Origin: Crossiella equi
GTDB lineage: Bacteria > Actinomycetota > Actinomycetes > Mycobacteriales > Pseudonocardiaceae
Direction: 5' to 3'
Assembly: GCF_017876755.1 (NCBI RefSeq)
Contig: NZ_JAGIOO010000001.1
Span: 3,209,786-3,273,785 of the forward strand
DNA: 64,000 nt
In this document: positions 9,024-17,665 of the stretch, piece by piece
Position numbering within the stretch: position 1 is the first letter of the stretch
Layout: every line of letters begins with the position of its first letter
Notes under the pieces: generated by a model
Told to the model about the DNA's origin: nothing
The model's input: only the letters and a program-made list of their open reading frames with translations
Databases searched by the model: none
Position numbers and translations under genes: made by a program

Positions 9024-9532
9024 ATGTACCAGTCGGAACAATCACCATGTGGTCCCTACCGGCGGAAGGGACGCGGAGCGCCAACAGCGCGGCACAAACT
9101 GCTGGCCGAGGCAGTGGAGTGGGCGGCGGCGCCGCCAGCGCGTGGCCTTCGCCGAGCTCGACCCGGCCACCGCGCCGTACGAGCTCTGGCGCAGGCTCAC
9201 CGACCCCGGACTGCGGCCGCTGATCCGCCTGTTCTTCGAGCTCTACGGCTTCTTCGAGCTCTACGGCCAGGCGCTGCAGGGCCGTCCGGGCACCACCGAG
9301 CTGCTGGACGGCATCGTCACCTCGTGGTCGGGGCCGATGGCCGACTGGCTGCGTGCGCACGGGCCTCCCCGAGGGCGAGGCCCGTGCGCACGCCCGTCTC
9401 GGCGTCGCGGTCACCCGGGGCCTGCTGCTGGACCTGCTCGCCACCGGTGACCTGGACGCCGTCACCGAGGCCATGGCGGCCTTCCTGCGCGCCGCGGAGC
9501 GGGAGTTCGCGCGATATAGCACGACCGGGTGA
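9024..9532 (+). pseudogene. decayed TetR-family regulator
   Basis: The remains can be pieced together from three frames. A start region ends in RHKLLAEAVEWAAA (typical TetR helix 1, about 9090-9135). The frame then jumps, with the helix-turn-helix missing, to VAFAELDPATAPYELWRRL. At about 9360 another shift leads to LPEGEARAHARLGVAV and the closing helix ending at the TGA at 9530-9532. An exact 18-bp tandem duplication at 9232-9267 doubles FFELYG. The missing HTH, frameshift and duplication make a working repressor very unlikely. Its divergent partner is the SRPBCC gene. Confidence 0.75.
9232..9267. repeat. 18-bp perfect tandem duplication inside the TetR pseudogene
   Basis: TTCTTCGAGCTCTACGGC is present twice back to back, adding six residues (FFELYG repeated) to the remnant protein. 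It keeps frame and looks like a recent slippage event. Confidence 0.9.
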
Positions 9533-9534
9533 CC

Positions 9535-9567
9535 GGAGCAGCCCTCCTTCACCCGGTCGGCTGCTCC
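9535..9567. promoter_or_regulatory. 9-bp inverted repeat before the Crp-type regulator
   Basis: GGAGCAGCC (9535-9543) and its exact complement GGCTGCTCC (9559-9567) are separated by 15 bases, directly after the TetR remnant stop and about 34 bases before the Crp-type start. It lacks a T-run, so it could be an operator or a weak hairpin. Confidence 0.45.
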
Positions 9568-9600
9568 CTGGTGGCTCCGCAGGTTGGGGATGATGCGGTG

Positions 9601-10236
9601 ATGGCGAGGGAGGACGCGGTCCGCGCGATGCTGCGCCGGAACGGCAGAGTCAGGGACTTCCACCGACAACAGACGCTGCTGTCCGCGGGAGCCGAGAGCG
9701 ACGAGGTGCTGCTCATCGAGTCCGGCCAGGTCAAGGTGCTGCTGTCGGGGGGCAACGGCACCGAGCTGATCGCGGGCTTCTACGGTCCGGGCGAGCTCAT
9801 CGGCGAGCTGGGCGTGATGTACGCCGAACCGCGCAGCGCCACGGTCATCGCGCACACCGCGGGCAGCGCCGTGCACGTGCCCCGGGCGACGTTCCTCTCC
9901 CTGATCCGCACGAACCAGGAGATCCTGCTCCTGGTGAACTCGACGTTGCAGCAACGCCTGCGCAGCGCGGACAACCGGGGTCTGGCGGTGGCCTTCCAGG
10001 ACGTGCCGACCCGGGTGGCCCGCCAGCTGCTGCACTGGGCGAAGCTGCGCGGCGAGCACACCGACCAGGGCGTGGTGATCCGCGGCATGAGCCAGAAGGA
10101 ACTGGCCCAGTCCGTGGGCGCCTCGGCCAAGACCGTGGACGCCGCCCTCAAGCGCTTGCGCGCGGAACGCCTGGTGGAGACGGGCAGGCTGCGCTACCTG
10201 CTGCCGGATCCGCGACGGCTCGCCGAACACGCCTGA
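9601..10236 (+). CDS. Crp/Fnr-family transcriptional regulator
   Basis: 211 residues. The N-terminal half is a cyclic-nucleotide-binding jelly roll (VLLIESGQVKVLLSGGNGTELIAGFYGPGELIGELGV, residues about 35-75, with the PGE-GE phosphate-cassette pattern). The C-terminal half has a winged helix (MSQKELAQSVGASAKTVDAALKRLRAERLVETG, about 165-200). The ATG at 9601 is used; the frame is open further upstream but that stretch contains the inverted repeat. It should bind DNA as a dimer; whether it senses cAMP is not clear. Confidence 0.88.
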   Translation: MAREDAVRAMLRRNGRVRDFHRQQTLLSAGAESDEVLLIESGQVKVLLSGGNGTELIAGFYGPGELIGELGVMYAEPRSATVIAHTAGSAVHVPRATFLSLIRTNQEILLLVNSTLQQRLRSADNRGLAVAFQDVPTRVARQLLHWAKLRGEHTDQGVVIRGMSQKELAQSVGASAKTVDAALKRLRAERLVETGRLRYLLPDPRRLAEHA

Positions 10237-10343
10237 CCACTCACCGCCTCTCCCGGGAACCAGGGAGACGGGGCCACCGGCACACTGGACACTCCGCGCT
10301 GAAGACGCGAGGAACCCATCCATCGCCCGTGTGGAGGTATCGA

Positions 10344-11102
10344 GTGGCCCAGATGCCCGCGTTCCGGACCGTGCTGGGCGTCGACGTGATCGGCGCGAGC
10401 AGCCTGTCCCCCTACCACCGCGAGAAGCTCCCCGCGCTCGTGGACAAGATCGTGCGCGACGCGCTGGCCACCCGGAACGTGCTGGTGTCCCCGGAGGCGT
10501 GGCAGCACACCGGTGACGGTGCCCTGATCTCCTTCCCGTGCGAGCAGCTCGCGAACGTGGTCGACGCGACGCAGCTGATGAACGAGCTCGCCGCCGCGCA
10601 CACCCGGGACAGCAAGCCGGACGTGCGCCTGCGCCTGTCCATCGACATCGGGCCGCTGCCGCTGGAGAACGGCCTCTACAACACGAACATCGCCTGCACC
10701 CGGATGCTGGACGCGGCCGTGTTCAAGGCGGTCCTCGCGACCTGCCACGAGCGCCAGCCGCACGACTTCAGCAGCGGGCTGATCCTCTCCGAGGCAGCCC
10801 ACCACCTCGCGTTCGGCGACCACTACGCCGAACTCGTGCCCGCCCGCGACTTCGGCCGGATCCCGTTCCGGCACAAGGAGTTGAAGGCGGCGGCCTGGAT
10901 CCGGGTGCCCGGCTTCGACGCGGACACGCTGGCCCGCCTGGGCAAGGAGCTGGCCGAGCCCCAGTCCTCGGTGGCGGCCTCCGCCGCCCCCGCACTGGCA
11001 CCGGGATCGGTCTCCAACGTGGCGCACGGCAACTTCAGCGGTATCCAGGCGGGCACCATCTCCGGCGGGGTGAACATGAACACCCGCAACCCGGAGAACT
11101 GA
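10344..11102 (+). CDS. nucleotidyl-cyclase-like protein with Gly/Gln-rich C-terminal motif
   Basis: 252 residues. The first part resembles a class III nucleotidyl cyclase/GGDEF-type core: a strand with an Asp (VLGVDVIG, Asp14), a central HTGDGALISF (Gly-Asp turn near residue 57) and LRLSIDIGPL. The Asp and Gly-Asp pattern matches metal-binding positions of that fold, but I cannot confirm that catalytic residues are complete. A low-complexity Ala/Ser linker leads to the tail GNFSGIQAGTISGGVN, which resembles short RHIM-like bacterial amyloid motifs found in actinobacterial NLR-type immune proteins. GTG 10344 is chosen because GGAGG lies 6 bases before it. No neighbour shows an obvious partner. 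Confidence 0.6.
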   Translation: MAQMPAFRTVLGVDVIGASSLSPYHREKLPALVDKIVRDALATRNVLVSPEAWQHTGDGALISFPCEQLANVVDATQLMNELAAAHTRDSKPDVRLRLSIDIGPLPLENGLYNTNIACTRMLDAAVFKAVLATCHERQPHDFSSGLILSEAAHHLAFGDHYAELVPARDFGRIPFRHKELKAAAWIRVPGFDADTLARLGKELAEPQSSVAASAAPALAPGSVSNVAHGNFSGIQAGTISGGVNMNTRNPEN

Positions 11103-11111
11103 GGCCGCGGC

Positions 11112-11678
11112 TCAGTCGAGGACCCCCGGCCGGGACACCACGTGGTCGGCCAGGCCGTAGGCCACCGCCTCGGGAGCACTGAACCAGCGGTCGCGGTCGG
11201 CGTCGGCGGTGATCTGCTCCACCGACTTGCCGGTCTGGGCGGCGGTGAGCTCGGCGACCAGGCGCTTGAGCCTGCCGAACTCCTCCGCCCGGATGGCGAT
11301 GTCGGAGGCCGTGCCGGACAGGCCCGCGTGCGGCTGGTGCATGAGCACCCGGGTGTGGGGTAACACGTAGCGCTTGCCGGGGGCGCCGGAGGACAGCAGG
11401 AACTGGCCCATGGAGGCGGCCATGCCCATGGCCCAGGTGGACACCTGCGGCGTGATGAGCTGCATGGTGTCGTAGATGGCCAGGCCCGCGTTCACCGAGC
11501 CGCCCGGTGAGTTGATGTAGAAGACGATGTCGCGGTCCGGGTCCTCCGCGGCCAGCAGCAGCATCTGCGCGCTGATGCGGTTGGCGCTCGCGTCGTCGAC
11601 CTCCGTGCCCAGGAACACGATGCGTTCGCGGAGCAGGCGGTCGTACACCGAGTCGCTGAGCGTGAGCCCTGTCGTCAC
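11112..11678 (-). CDS. clpP: ATP-dependent Clp protease proteolytic subunit
   Basis: 188 residues. The catalytic triad is visible: Ser89 in [13 protein letters not shown], His114 in LMHQPHAG, and Asp163 in [16 protein letters not shown]. The [21 protein letters not shown] segment is the conserved ClpP core. A GTG at 11678 is chosen; the other GTG at 11684 abuts the AAGGAGG ribosome site and is too close. It stands alone, without a second clpP or clpX beside it, so it is probably an accessory ClpP paralogue. It degrades proteins in the cytoplasm with an AAA+ partner encoded elsewhere. Confidence 0.93.
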   Translation of the reverse strand: MTTGLTLSDSVYDRLLRERIVFLGTEVDDASANRISAQMLLLAAEDPDRDIVFYINSPGGSVNAGLAIYDTMQLITPQVSTWAMGMAASMGQFLLSSGAPGKRYVLPHTRVLMHQPHAGLSGTASDIAIRAEEFGRLKRLVAELTAAQTGKSVEQITADADRDRWFSAPEAVAYGLADHVVSRPGVLD

Positions 11679-11966
11679 GTGCACCTCCTTCGTGGGTTCG
11701 ACGGGTTCGAATTTAACGAGCGGGGAAGGCGTCTGGGGACGGGTTCGCTCTCAGGGGAAAAGGACCCACTGCCGGGTGATGGCCGGGCCCGACGCACGAG
11801 CCCCCGCGAGGTTGCCTGAAACCCCGGTTCAACTGGGAAGATAACGAATCGATATACCTGAGAACCCGGCGGCAACCTCCTCCCCCGAGGAGGCGTCTCC
11901 TGTATGAAAGCTTCACCGGCCGCCCAATTTCTTGGCGCAGGCATTCATTACCAGGGGGACACCACC

Positions 11967-12569
11967 ATGTACGGCCGTATTCTGCTTGCCGGAATTGCCA
12001 CCGGAATCGCCGGTTCGATCCTCATCGCCCCGGCGGCGCTGGCGGGCAATGACGTCTACGCCGCGATCGGCATCCAGGACAAGGGCGAGCTCCGCCCGGG
12101 GCAGCACGTCCGGGTGATGGCGAGCTGCCACAACGAGAAGACCGGCAAGAGCGAGATCACCCACCGCACGGTGACCTCCTCCGCGCTCGTGGCGGGCCCC
12201 CTGGAGGGCGAGAGCCCCGCCTCCGTGGACGCGCGGATCAAGCCGAATGCCAAGCCGGGCAAGCACACCCTGTCCTTCGAGTGCCGGGGCCGCACGGTCA
12301 CCGGCAGCTTCGAGCTGCTGCCCGCCAAGCGCCGTCCGGGCACCACCCCGCGCAAGGCGGCCGTGGCGCAGGAGGCGGGCGACCAGGTGCGCGTGAAGCC
12401 CAAGGGCGCCCCGGAGACCGGCGGCGGGGCCACCGCCGCGCCGGACACCCTCGGGCAGAACCTCGACTGGCTGTCGGTCGGCGGCGCGGCCGTGGGCGGC
12501 GGGCTCGCGCTGGCAGCCGGGGCGGTGGTGTTCGTCAACCGCAGGCGCCAGCGTCTCGGAAGCCGTTGA
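11967..12569 (+). CDS. secreted, wall- or membrane-anchored small protein with PETGGG sorting tail
   Basis: 200 residues. A signal peptide (MYGRILLAGIATGIAGSIL, cleavage after APAALA near residue 27) precedes an Ig-like beta domain with one pair of cysteines (ASCHNEKTG and FECRGR), a Lys/Ala-rich linker, the motif GAPETGGG (about 146-153), a hydrophobic helix and the basic end NRRRQRLGSR. That tail is the layout of actinobacterial sortase substrates, although the motif is APETG rather than the usual LAxTG, so simple membrane anchoring is also possible. The ATG follows GGGGGA. The function is unknown. Confidence 0.7.
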   Translation: MYGRILLAGIATGIAGSILIAPAALAGNDVYAAIGIQDKGELRPGQHVRVMASCHNEKTGKSEITHRTVTSSALVAGPLEGESPASVDARIKPNAKPGKHTLSFECRGRTVTGSFELLPAKRRPGTTPRKAAVAQEAGDQVRVKPKGAPETGGGATAAPDTLGQNLDWLSVGGAAVGGGLALAAGAVVFVNRRRQRLGSR

Positions 12570-12581
12570 GCGGCAAGGGGT

Positions 12582-12993
12582 TCTAGCCGTCGGCGAGCTG
12601 CGCCAGCCACTGCTGCGGCAGCGCCGACTCCGCCGGGGTCAGCTGCGCGGGGAGTGCTGCGCAGCTGGGCCCCGAGCGTGGCCGCGGTGGCCGCCACCGC
12701 GACTCCGGCCGGTTCGGCCAGGATCGCGGCGAACACGCTCTCCCGCACCCGGGTGGCCAGCTCCGGGTCGGTGTAGATCTTCGGCCGGGTGATCATGGAC
12801 AGCGCGACGCCCGCGTTCGCGGCCATCACCATCTGCGCGGCCGTCTCCGGAGCCAGGCGCAGCCGTCCCGCCGCCCGCGCCCCACTCCGGCCGCCTCGCA
12901 GACGGCGCGGGCGGAGAAGTCCGCCTCAGCCGAGGACGGCAGCGGCTCGTCCGCCGCGTGCAGGATCCGGGCGCGCAGGTCCACGGAACCGTT
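12582..12993 (-). pseudogene. second decayed TetR-family regulator
   Basis: On the minus strand a start-like segment reads DLRARILHAADEPLPSSAEADFSARAVCEAAGV, which is TetR helix 1-2 and the first HTH helix. After a deletion and frame change comes LRLAPETAAQMVMAANAGVALSMI and RPKIYTDPELATRVRESVFAAIL, clearly a TetR C-terminal domain. A further shift near 12640 is needed to reach the natural end PQQWLAQLADG and its TAG. The recognition helix is missing and two frameshifts are present, so it is not functional. It lies just downstream of the StrR-like gene on the same strand. Confidence 0.65.
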
Positions 12994-13008
12994 GACAACG
13001 ACGCTTGG

Positions 13009-13941
13009 TCAGCGACGGTATTCGGCGCGCCGCTCCAGTCGGCTGGCCAGTTCGCCCCACTGCCGCACGGTGTCCCGGACCAGGTCCGCGACCGTGGTCG
13101 CGCAGTGCGGCGGCACCTCGTCCAGCACGCGCTGCCACTCGCCGATCCGGGTGTTCTGTGTCTCCAGCAGGCGCAGCAGGGTGCGGCCGCTCTCGGTGAA
13201 GCGCAGCGACGGGTCGCGGGAGAGCTGGCGCAGCGCGGTGGCGCGGTCCTGCACCGGAGTGCGCACGGGCGCGGGCCGGGACTCCCCCCTGCGCCGCCGG
13301 GCCACCGGGTCCTCACCGGAGCGCATGCGCTCGCGCACGTCGCGCACCGTGGACGGGGCGATGCCCGCGGCCCGCGCGATCTCCCGCAGCGAGGCGCCCG
13401 GGTTCTCCGCGAGCAGCTCGCTGGCCAGCTTGCGGTTGGCCGCGTTGTCCAGCGGACGGGCGCGCCCGTCCCGGCCGACGCGCACCGCGGTCTGCACGTC
13501 CTGGTCGCCGGAGCAGCGGCGCACCGCACCCACCGTGGTACCGGCGAGCCCGGTGACCGAGGCGATCCGGCGGTCCGACCACTCCGGGTAGGCGCGCATG
13601 ATCCGCTCGGCCGCGGCCGTGCGGTCGGCCAGCGGCAGCCCGTGCGGCAGGTTCGCGCGCACCGCAGCCACGAATGCCTCGTCCTCGGTGCCGAAGTGCA
13701 GCACCGCCTCGATTCCGGTGTGGCCGAGCAGCCGGGCGGCGGCCACCCGGTGCGCACCGTCGAGCACCCGCATCGTGGGCGCGTGCACCAGGATGGGCGG
13801 CCACGGCTTCGCCGAATCGGCCAGTTCGCGCACCCGGGCGGGGTCCGGGCTGGTCAGGCGGGGTGAACCACCTGCCCGCAGGTCGTCGACGCGGACGACA
13901 GCGCTCGAGACAGTCTCGCTCCCCACAACGACACCGTTCAT
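13009..13941 (-). CDS. StrR-like regulator (ParB N-terminal domain plus helix-turn-helix)
   Basis: 310 residues. Residues 15-110 form a ParB/Srx-like domain with PRLTSPDPARVRELADS and ILVHAPTMRVLDGAHRVAAARLLG (the VLDGxHR motif), then HGLPLADRTAAAERIM and YPEWSDRRIASVTGLAGTTVGAVRR, a helix-turn-helix. A second HTH (SLREIARAAGIAPSTVRDVRERMRSGEDP) follows at about 195-225. This is the organisation of StrR-type pathway-specific activators from antibiotic clusters. The ATG at 13941 has GGGGGA 4 bases upstream. No aminoglycoside or glycopeptide genes lie next to it, so its targets may be distant. Confidence 0.8.
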   Translation of the reverse strand: MNGVVVGSETVSSAVVRVDDLRAGGSPRLTSPDPARVRELADSAKPWPPILVHAPTMRVLDGAHRVAAARLLGHTGIEAVLHFGTEDEAFVAAVRANLPHGLPLADRTAAAERIMRAYPEWSDRRIASVTGLAGTTVGAVRRCSGDQDVQTAVRVGRDGRARPLDNAANRKLASELLAENPGASLREIARAAGIAPSTVRDVRERMRSGEDPVARRRRGESRPAPVRTPVQDRATALRQLSRDPSLRFTESGRTLLRLLETQNTRIGEWQRVLDEVPPHCATTVADLVRDTVRQWGELASRLERRAEYRR

Positions 13942-14166
13942 TATTCCCCCAGGAACCAATGACCACAGTCGAATGGCGAGCATAACCAGAATCAGCAAAG
14001 AGAAGTGCGGTTTCAGGAATAGCTGAACCCGCTCAACCGGAATCGGCGGCGAATACTAACGGGCCAATTGCGCCCGCACCAGCCCGGGTGACTTGACCTT
14101 CCCCCAGGGGCCGGGCCGACGGTGGGCCGTGCCGGTCACGGGGACCGGTGCGAGGAGGATGACGAC

Positions 14167-15297
14167 GTGGCGCTGCTGACCATCGGGGCGTTCGCGCGGG
14201 CCGCCCGGCTCACGCGCAAGGCCCTGCGGCTCTACGACGAGCTCGGGCTGCTGCCACCCGCCGCGGTCGACCCGGACTCCGGGTACCGGTTCTACGACCG
14301 GGACCAGCTGGCCCAGGCCCGGCTGGTCGCCCGGTTGCGCCGGATCGGCATGCCGCTGGCCGAGATCGCCGTGGTGTGCCGGGCCGAACCGGAGGCCGCG
14401 GCCGAGGCGGTGCGCGCGTTCTGGCAGCGGACCAGCGCGGACACCGCGGCGCGGGCACGTCTCGTCACCTCCCTCGTGGCCCACCTGTCTGAGAGGGGAA
14501 CCACCATGTCCGAGCTCGGTTTCGACCACGCCGTGCACTGCGCCGCCGGGGCCGTGCGCACCACCAACGAGGACTCCGCGCACGCCGGCGAGCGTCTGCT
14601 CGCGGTGGCCGACGGCATGCGCGGACCGGGCGGCGCGGCCGCCGCGCGGACGGCCGTGGACGCGCTGAAACCGTTGGTGCTCAACGACCTGCCCGCCGCC
14701 GAGCTGCTCACCCAGGTCGCCGCCGCGGTCACCGAGGTGGACCGGCGGGTGCGCGCGTCGGCCACCCCGGACCACCAGCCGGTCACCACGCTCACCGCGC
14801 TGCTGCGCTCGGGCAGCCAGCTGGCCCTGGTGCACATCGGGGACAGCCGGGCCTACCTGCTGCGCCACGGCGAGCTGCACCAGCTCACCCAGGACCACAC
14901 GCACGTGCGCACCCTGGTCGAGGCGGGCACGCTGACCCCGGCCGAGGCCGCCGCGCACCCGGAACGCGCGCTGCTGACACGCGCCCTGGGTGCGGGCGGA
15001 CCGCACGTCGAGGCCGACCTGGCACTGCGCACCGCCCTGCCCGGCGACCGGTACCTGCTGTGCTCGGACGGGGTGTCCGCGGTGCTGGACCGCCCGGCCC
15101 TGCACACCGCGCTCAGCGAGGCGGCGGGACCGGCGGCGGCGGTGGACCGGCTGGTCGAGCTGGTGCACGGGCGGGGCGCGCCGGACAACCTCGCGTGCGT
15201 GGTCGCCGACGTCAGGTGGCCGGGCGCCCACGGCGGGGGTCAGGGCACACACATCCCGTTCCCGGTCCCGGCACTCCCCGGGGACCGGGAACGCTGA
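14167..15297 (+). CDS. MerR-type DNA-binding domain fused to a PP2C protein phosphatase
   Basis: 376 residues. Residues 1-75 are a MerR helix-turn-helix (LTIGAFARAARLTRKALRLYDELGLLPP, then GYRFYDRDQLAQARLVARLRRIGMPLAEI). From about residue 120 a PP2C/PPM phosphatase begins, with RTTNEDSAH, VADGMRG (metal Asp), HIGDSRAYLLR, LLCSDGVS and PDNLACVVADV, so all metal-binding motifs are present. GTG 14167 is chosen for the GAGGAGG 9 bases upstream. An internal ATG at 14506, with GAGAGGGG just before it, sits exactly at the phosphatase boundary and could give a free phosphatase. Ser/Thr phosphatase activity acting on or with DNA binding is inferred. Confidence 0.85.
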   Translation: MALLTIGAFARAARLTRKALRLYDELGLLPPAAVDPDSGYRFYDRDQLAQARLVARLRRIGMPLAEIAVVCRAEPEAAAEAVRAFWQRTSADTAARARLVTSLVAHLSERGTTMSELGFDHAVHCAAGAVRTTNEDSAHAGERLLAVADGMRGPGGAAAARTAVDALKPLVLNDLPAAELLTQVAAAVTEVDRRVRASATPDHQPVTTLTALLRSGSQLALVHIGDSRAYLLRHGELHQLTQDHTHVRTLVEAGTLTPAEAAAHPERALLTRALGAGGPHVEADLALRTALPGDRYLLCSDGVSAVLDRPALHTALSEAAGPAAAVDRLVELVHGRGAPDNLACVVADVRWPGAHGGGQGTHIPFPVPALPGDRER

Positions 15298-15446
15298 TTC
15301 ACAGCTCTCCCCCCTTTGTGAACATTCAGCTTCTCGCCTGAAGCCCCCACTTCTTCAGTTTCCTTGTCGCCACCGAACCGCTCTGGCTACCATGGGCTGG
15401 AAGCAGTGGAAAAACCAGGATGGGACCACTGCCCACACTTGGGGGA

Positions 15447-16103
15447 GTGAGCAATGATGTGTTGTACCCTGGGCAGCCGCCGAGCGCCATGTCGGAACTG
15501 ACGGAATTCACGGGCCAGTTCGTCGCGCCGGACACGCTCCGCGACATACTGGCCCCGTGCGAGCCGTCTCTGACCACCATGGGGATGGCCATCCGGTTCG
15601 TCCCGGATGTCTGTGCCGAGATCGACGCCGGACATCCGCTGGCACTGCTGCCCGCGTTCAACGAACTGCACAGTTCCATGATCAGTTCGATGACGGCCGA
15701 GCACCCCGGCGCGGTATTGGTGGGAGTGGTCAGCGACATCACCGGCATGCAGACCTACCAGGCGATTCGCTCTGGTGCGACCGGAGTGCTGAACATCGTG
15801 CTGCCTCCTGCGACGGCCGCGGACGCACTGGAGCAGGTACGCCGAAACCGCATCCCGGGAACTCCCCCGGCCATCGGCGCCGACGCCCCGGAAAAGCAGT
15901 CGGTGGAGATCGGTGACGAGGATGTCGACCTGGTTCGAATGTTGCTCAGCGAGAAGCCGACCAGCGAGATAGCACGACATTTCTATTGCTCCGAAAGAAC
16001 CATGTACCGACGACTGCGCGACCTGTACCGCAAGATCGGCGCCCGAGGCAGAAATGACGTCCGACGATTAGCCGGACGCGGATTGTTGCGGTCCGCCGAC
16101 TGA
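15447..16103 (+). CDS. LuxR-type regulator with degenerate receiver, probable lanthipeptide cluster activator
   Basis: 218 residues if the GTG at 15447 is used; ATG 15489 or ATG 15420 are alternatives and none has an ideal ribosome site. The N-terminal 130 residues have a receiver-like outline (AVLVGVVSDITGMQTYQAIRSGATGVLNIVLPP) but lack the usual acidic pocket and phospho-Asp. The C-terminus has a helix-turn-helix (DVDLVRMLLSEKPTSEIARHFYCSERTMYRRLRDLYRKIGARGRNDVRRLAGRG is the region, about 155-212). It is convergent with the end of the lanthipeptide operon. Microbisporicin and planosporicin clusters contain a comparable LuxR activator (MibR/PspR), so the same role is inferred. Confidence 0.72.
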   Translation: MSNDVLYPGQPPSAMSELTEFTGQFVAPDTLRDILAPCEPSLTTMGMAIRFVPDVCAEIDAGHPLALLPAFNELHSSMISSMTAEHPGAVLVGVVSDITGMQTYQAIRSGATGVLNIVLPPATAADALEQVRRNRIPGTPPAIGADAPEKQSVEIGDEDVDLVRMLLSEKPTSEIARHFYCSERTMYRRLRDLYRKIGARGRNDVRRLAGRGLLRSAD

Positions 16104-16137
16104 CCCCTCAGCGGACCGCCCCGCATTCTCCCCACAT

Positions 16138-16839
16138 TCAGACCGGGTTCTCGATGAGCCGGAAGAAGGCCGACTCGAGATCGCTACCTGCGGCCAGCCC
16201 CTCCAGCGAACCCTGGTAGCGGATGGTGCCCGAGACGAGCACCGCCACCCGGTCGCAGATGTGGGTGACCTCGTGCAGCTGGTGGCTCGACACCAGAACG
16301 GCCTGCCCGCTGTCGGCCATCGACCTGATCAGCCCGCGCATGTCGCGGATGCCCACGGGGTCCAGGCCGTTCGTCGGCTCGTCCAGGATCAGGATCGGTG
16401 GGTCGGCCAACATCGCGATCGCGATGCCCAGGCGCCACCGCATGCCGAGGGAGTACTTGCCCACCTTGCGGTCCGCGTTCTTGGTCATGTCCAATGTGGA
16501 CAGAACGGCGTCGACCCGTGCGAGCGGGGCTCCCCGCAGCCGCGCGTGGATCAGCAGGTTCTCCCGGCCCGTCAGGTAGGTCCACAGGCCCGGGTGGTCG
16601 AGCAGCACTCCGATCTGGTGCATGTCGGAGGGCCGCCACGGCCTGCCCCACACCGACACGCTGCCGCCGTCCGCCCGGCGCAGCCCGGCGATGATGCTGA
16701 GCAAAGTGGTCTTGCCCGCGCCGTTGGGACCGATCAGCCCGGTGACCGCACCGGCGGGCACCTCGAGGGAGACCCCGTTGAGCACCGGCGTGCCGTGGTA
16801 GCCCTTGGCCACGTCCCTCGTCGACAGAGCGATGTTCAT
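16138..16839 (-). CDS. ABC transporter ATPase, lantibiotic immunity type
   Basis: 233 residues. Walker A is IGPNGAGKTT (about residues 35-44), the signature is YSLGMRWRLGIA, Walker B is ILILDEPTNGLD, and the switch His is in VSSHQLHEV. It resembles LanF/BcrA-type ATPases that pair with a small permease to remove lantibiotics from the membrane. The start ATG at 16839 lies 2 bases after the permease stop, with GGAG upstream. It is the last gene of the leftward lanthipeptide operon. A role in self-protection rather than main export is inferred from size and pairing. Confidence 0.85.
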   Translation of the reverse strand: MNIALSTRDVAKGYHGTPVLNGVSLEVPAGAVTGLIGPNGAGKTTLLSIIAGLRRADGGSVSVWGRPWRPSDMHQIGVLLDHPGLWTYLTGRENLLIHARLRGAPLARVDAVLSTLDMTKNADRKVGKYSLGMRWRLGIAIAMLADPPILILDEPTNGLDPVGIRDMRGLIRSMADSGQAVLVSSHQLHEVTHICDRVAVLVSGTIRYQGSLEGLAAGSDLESAFFRLIENPV

Positions 16840-16841
16840 CC

Positions 16842-17603
16842 TCAGATCTCCTTGCGCTTCAACACGGCACAGGACGCCCACACCGCGAAGGCGGCCACCA
16901 CCAAGGACAGCCCCGTCGCACCGACGGCCGGGCCCACCTCAAGGAGGGGGCTGGTGCTCGGCAACGGCGTGCCACTCGCGTGCACCTCGCCGAACGGGAG
17001 CATCGAGCGGAGCGGCCAGCCGAACGGGACGAGGTACCAGATCGACTTGTCCCCGGTGAGCGCACCGGCGAGTGCCCCGAGCGCACCGAGGCCCACCGCG
17101 ATGGGCAGCCCGACGGCGATCGCGACCAGCAGCATGATGCCCAGCAGGCCGAGCGAGGACAGCCACATCGTGGCGACGGCGGCCCACGCGTTGAGCGGGA
17201 ACGCCGTCCCGGTCTCCAGCGCGCCGATCCACAGCGTGACCACGAGCACTAGGCTGGCGGCGAGCAGCAGACCGGCCAGCGCCAGGAACTTGCCGATGAC
17301 CAGCCGGGCGCGGGAGACCGGCGAAGCCAGCAGGAACAGCCAGGCATCGTTGTCCTGCTGGACCGAGAGCGCGGCCATGAGGCCGATGAGCACCGGCAGC
17401 AGAGTGCCCCACAGGGTGAGGGTCAACGAGCCGAACGTGCGCCAGTCCCCCGTGATGGCCGCACCGATCAGCATGGGCACCGACACCACGACCGGACTCA
17501 GGAGCACCAGCCAGGGCAGGATGCCCCGGCGGGACCTGAACACCTCCGTCGCGGCGACGATCCCCAGGCCGACCCCGGCCCGGTCCACCGTCCTGGTTGT
17601 CAT
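16842..17603 (-). CDS. ABC-2 type permease, lantibiotic immunity (LanE/G-like)
   Basis: 253 residues with six hydrophobic segments and the short N-terminal cytoplasmic stretch typical of LanE/LanG-type permeases (TEVFRSRRGILPWLVLLSPVVV, then SVQQDNDAWLFLLASPVSRARLVIGKF). The W-L-L-SPVSR motif after the second helix is shared with MutE/EpiE-like proteins. ATG 17603 is chosen; sequence upstream is non-homologous. It sits 62 bases after the preceding gene and 2 bases before the ATPase. Only one permease is present in this half of the cluster, so it may work as a homodimer. Confidence 0.8.
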   Translation of the reverse strand: MTTRTVDRAGVGLGIVAATEVFRSRRGILPWLVLLSPVVVSVPMLIGAAITGDWRTFGSLTLTLWGTLLPVLIGLMAALSVQQDNDAWLFLLASPVSRARLVIGKFLALAGLLLAASLVLVVTLWIGALETGTAFPLNAWAAVATMWLSSLGLLGIMLLVAIAVGLPIAVGLGALGALAGALTGDKSIWYLVPFGWPLRSMLPFGEVHASGTPLPSTSPLLEVGPAVGATGLSLVVAAFAVWASCAVLKRKEI

Positions 17604-17665
17604 GACTTCCCCTTCGCCTGTAGGACCGCTGTGCCCAGTACGTAGCGGCCTGCCCGGTGGGAGGT

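Noticed and set aside
13009-13941. Chromosome-partitioning ParB
   Set aside because: No parA neighbour; the WSDRRIA and TMRVLDGAHR motifs fit StrR-type regulators better.
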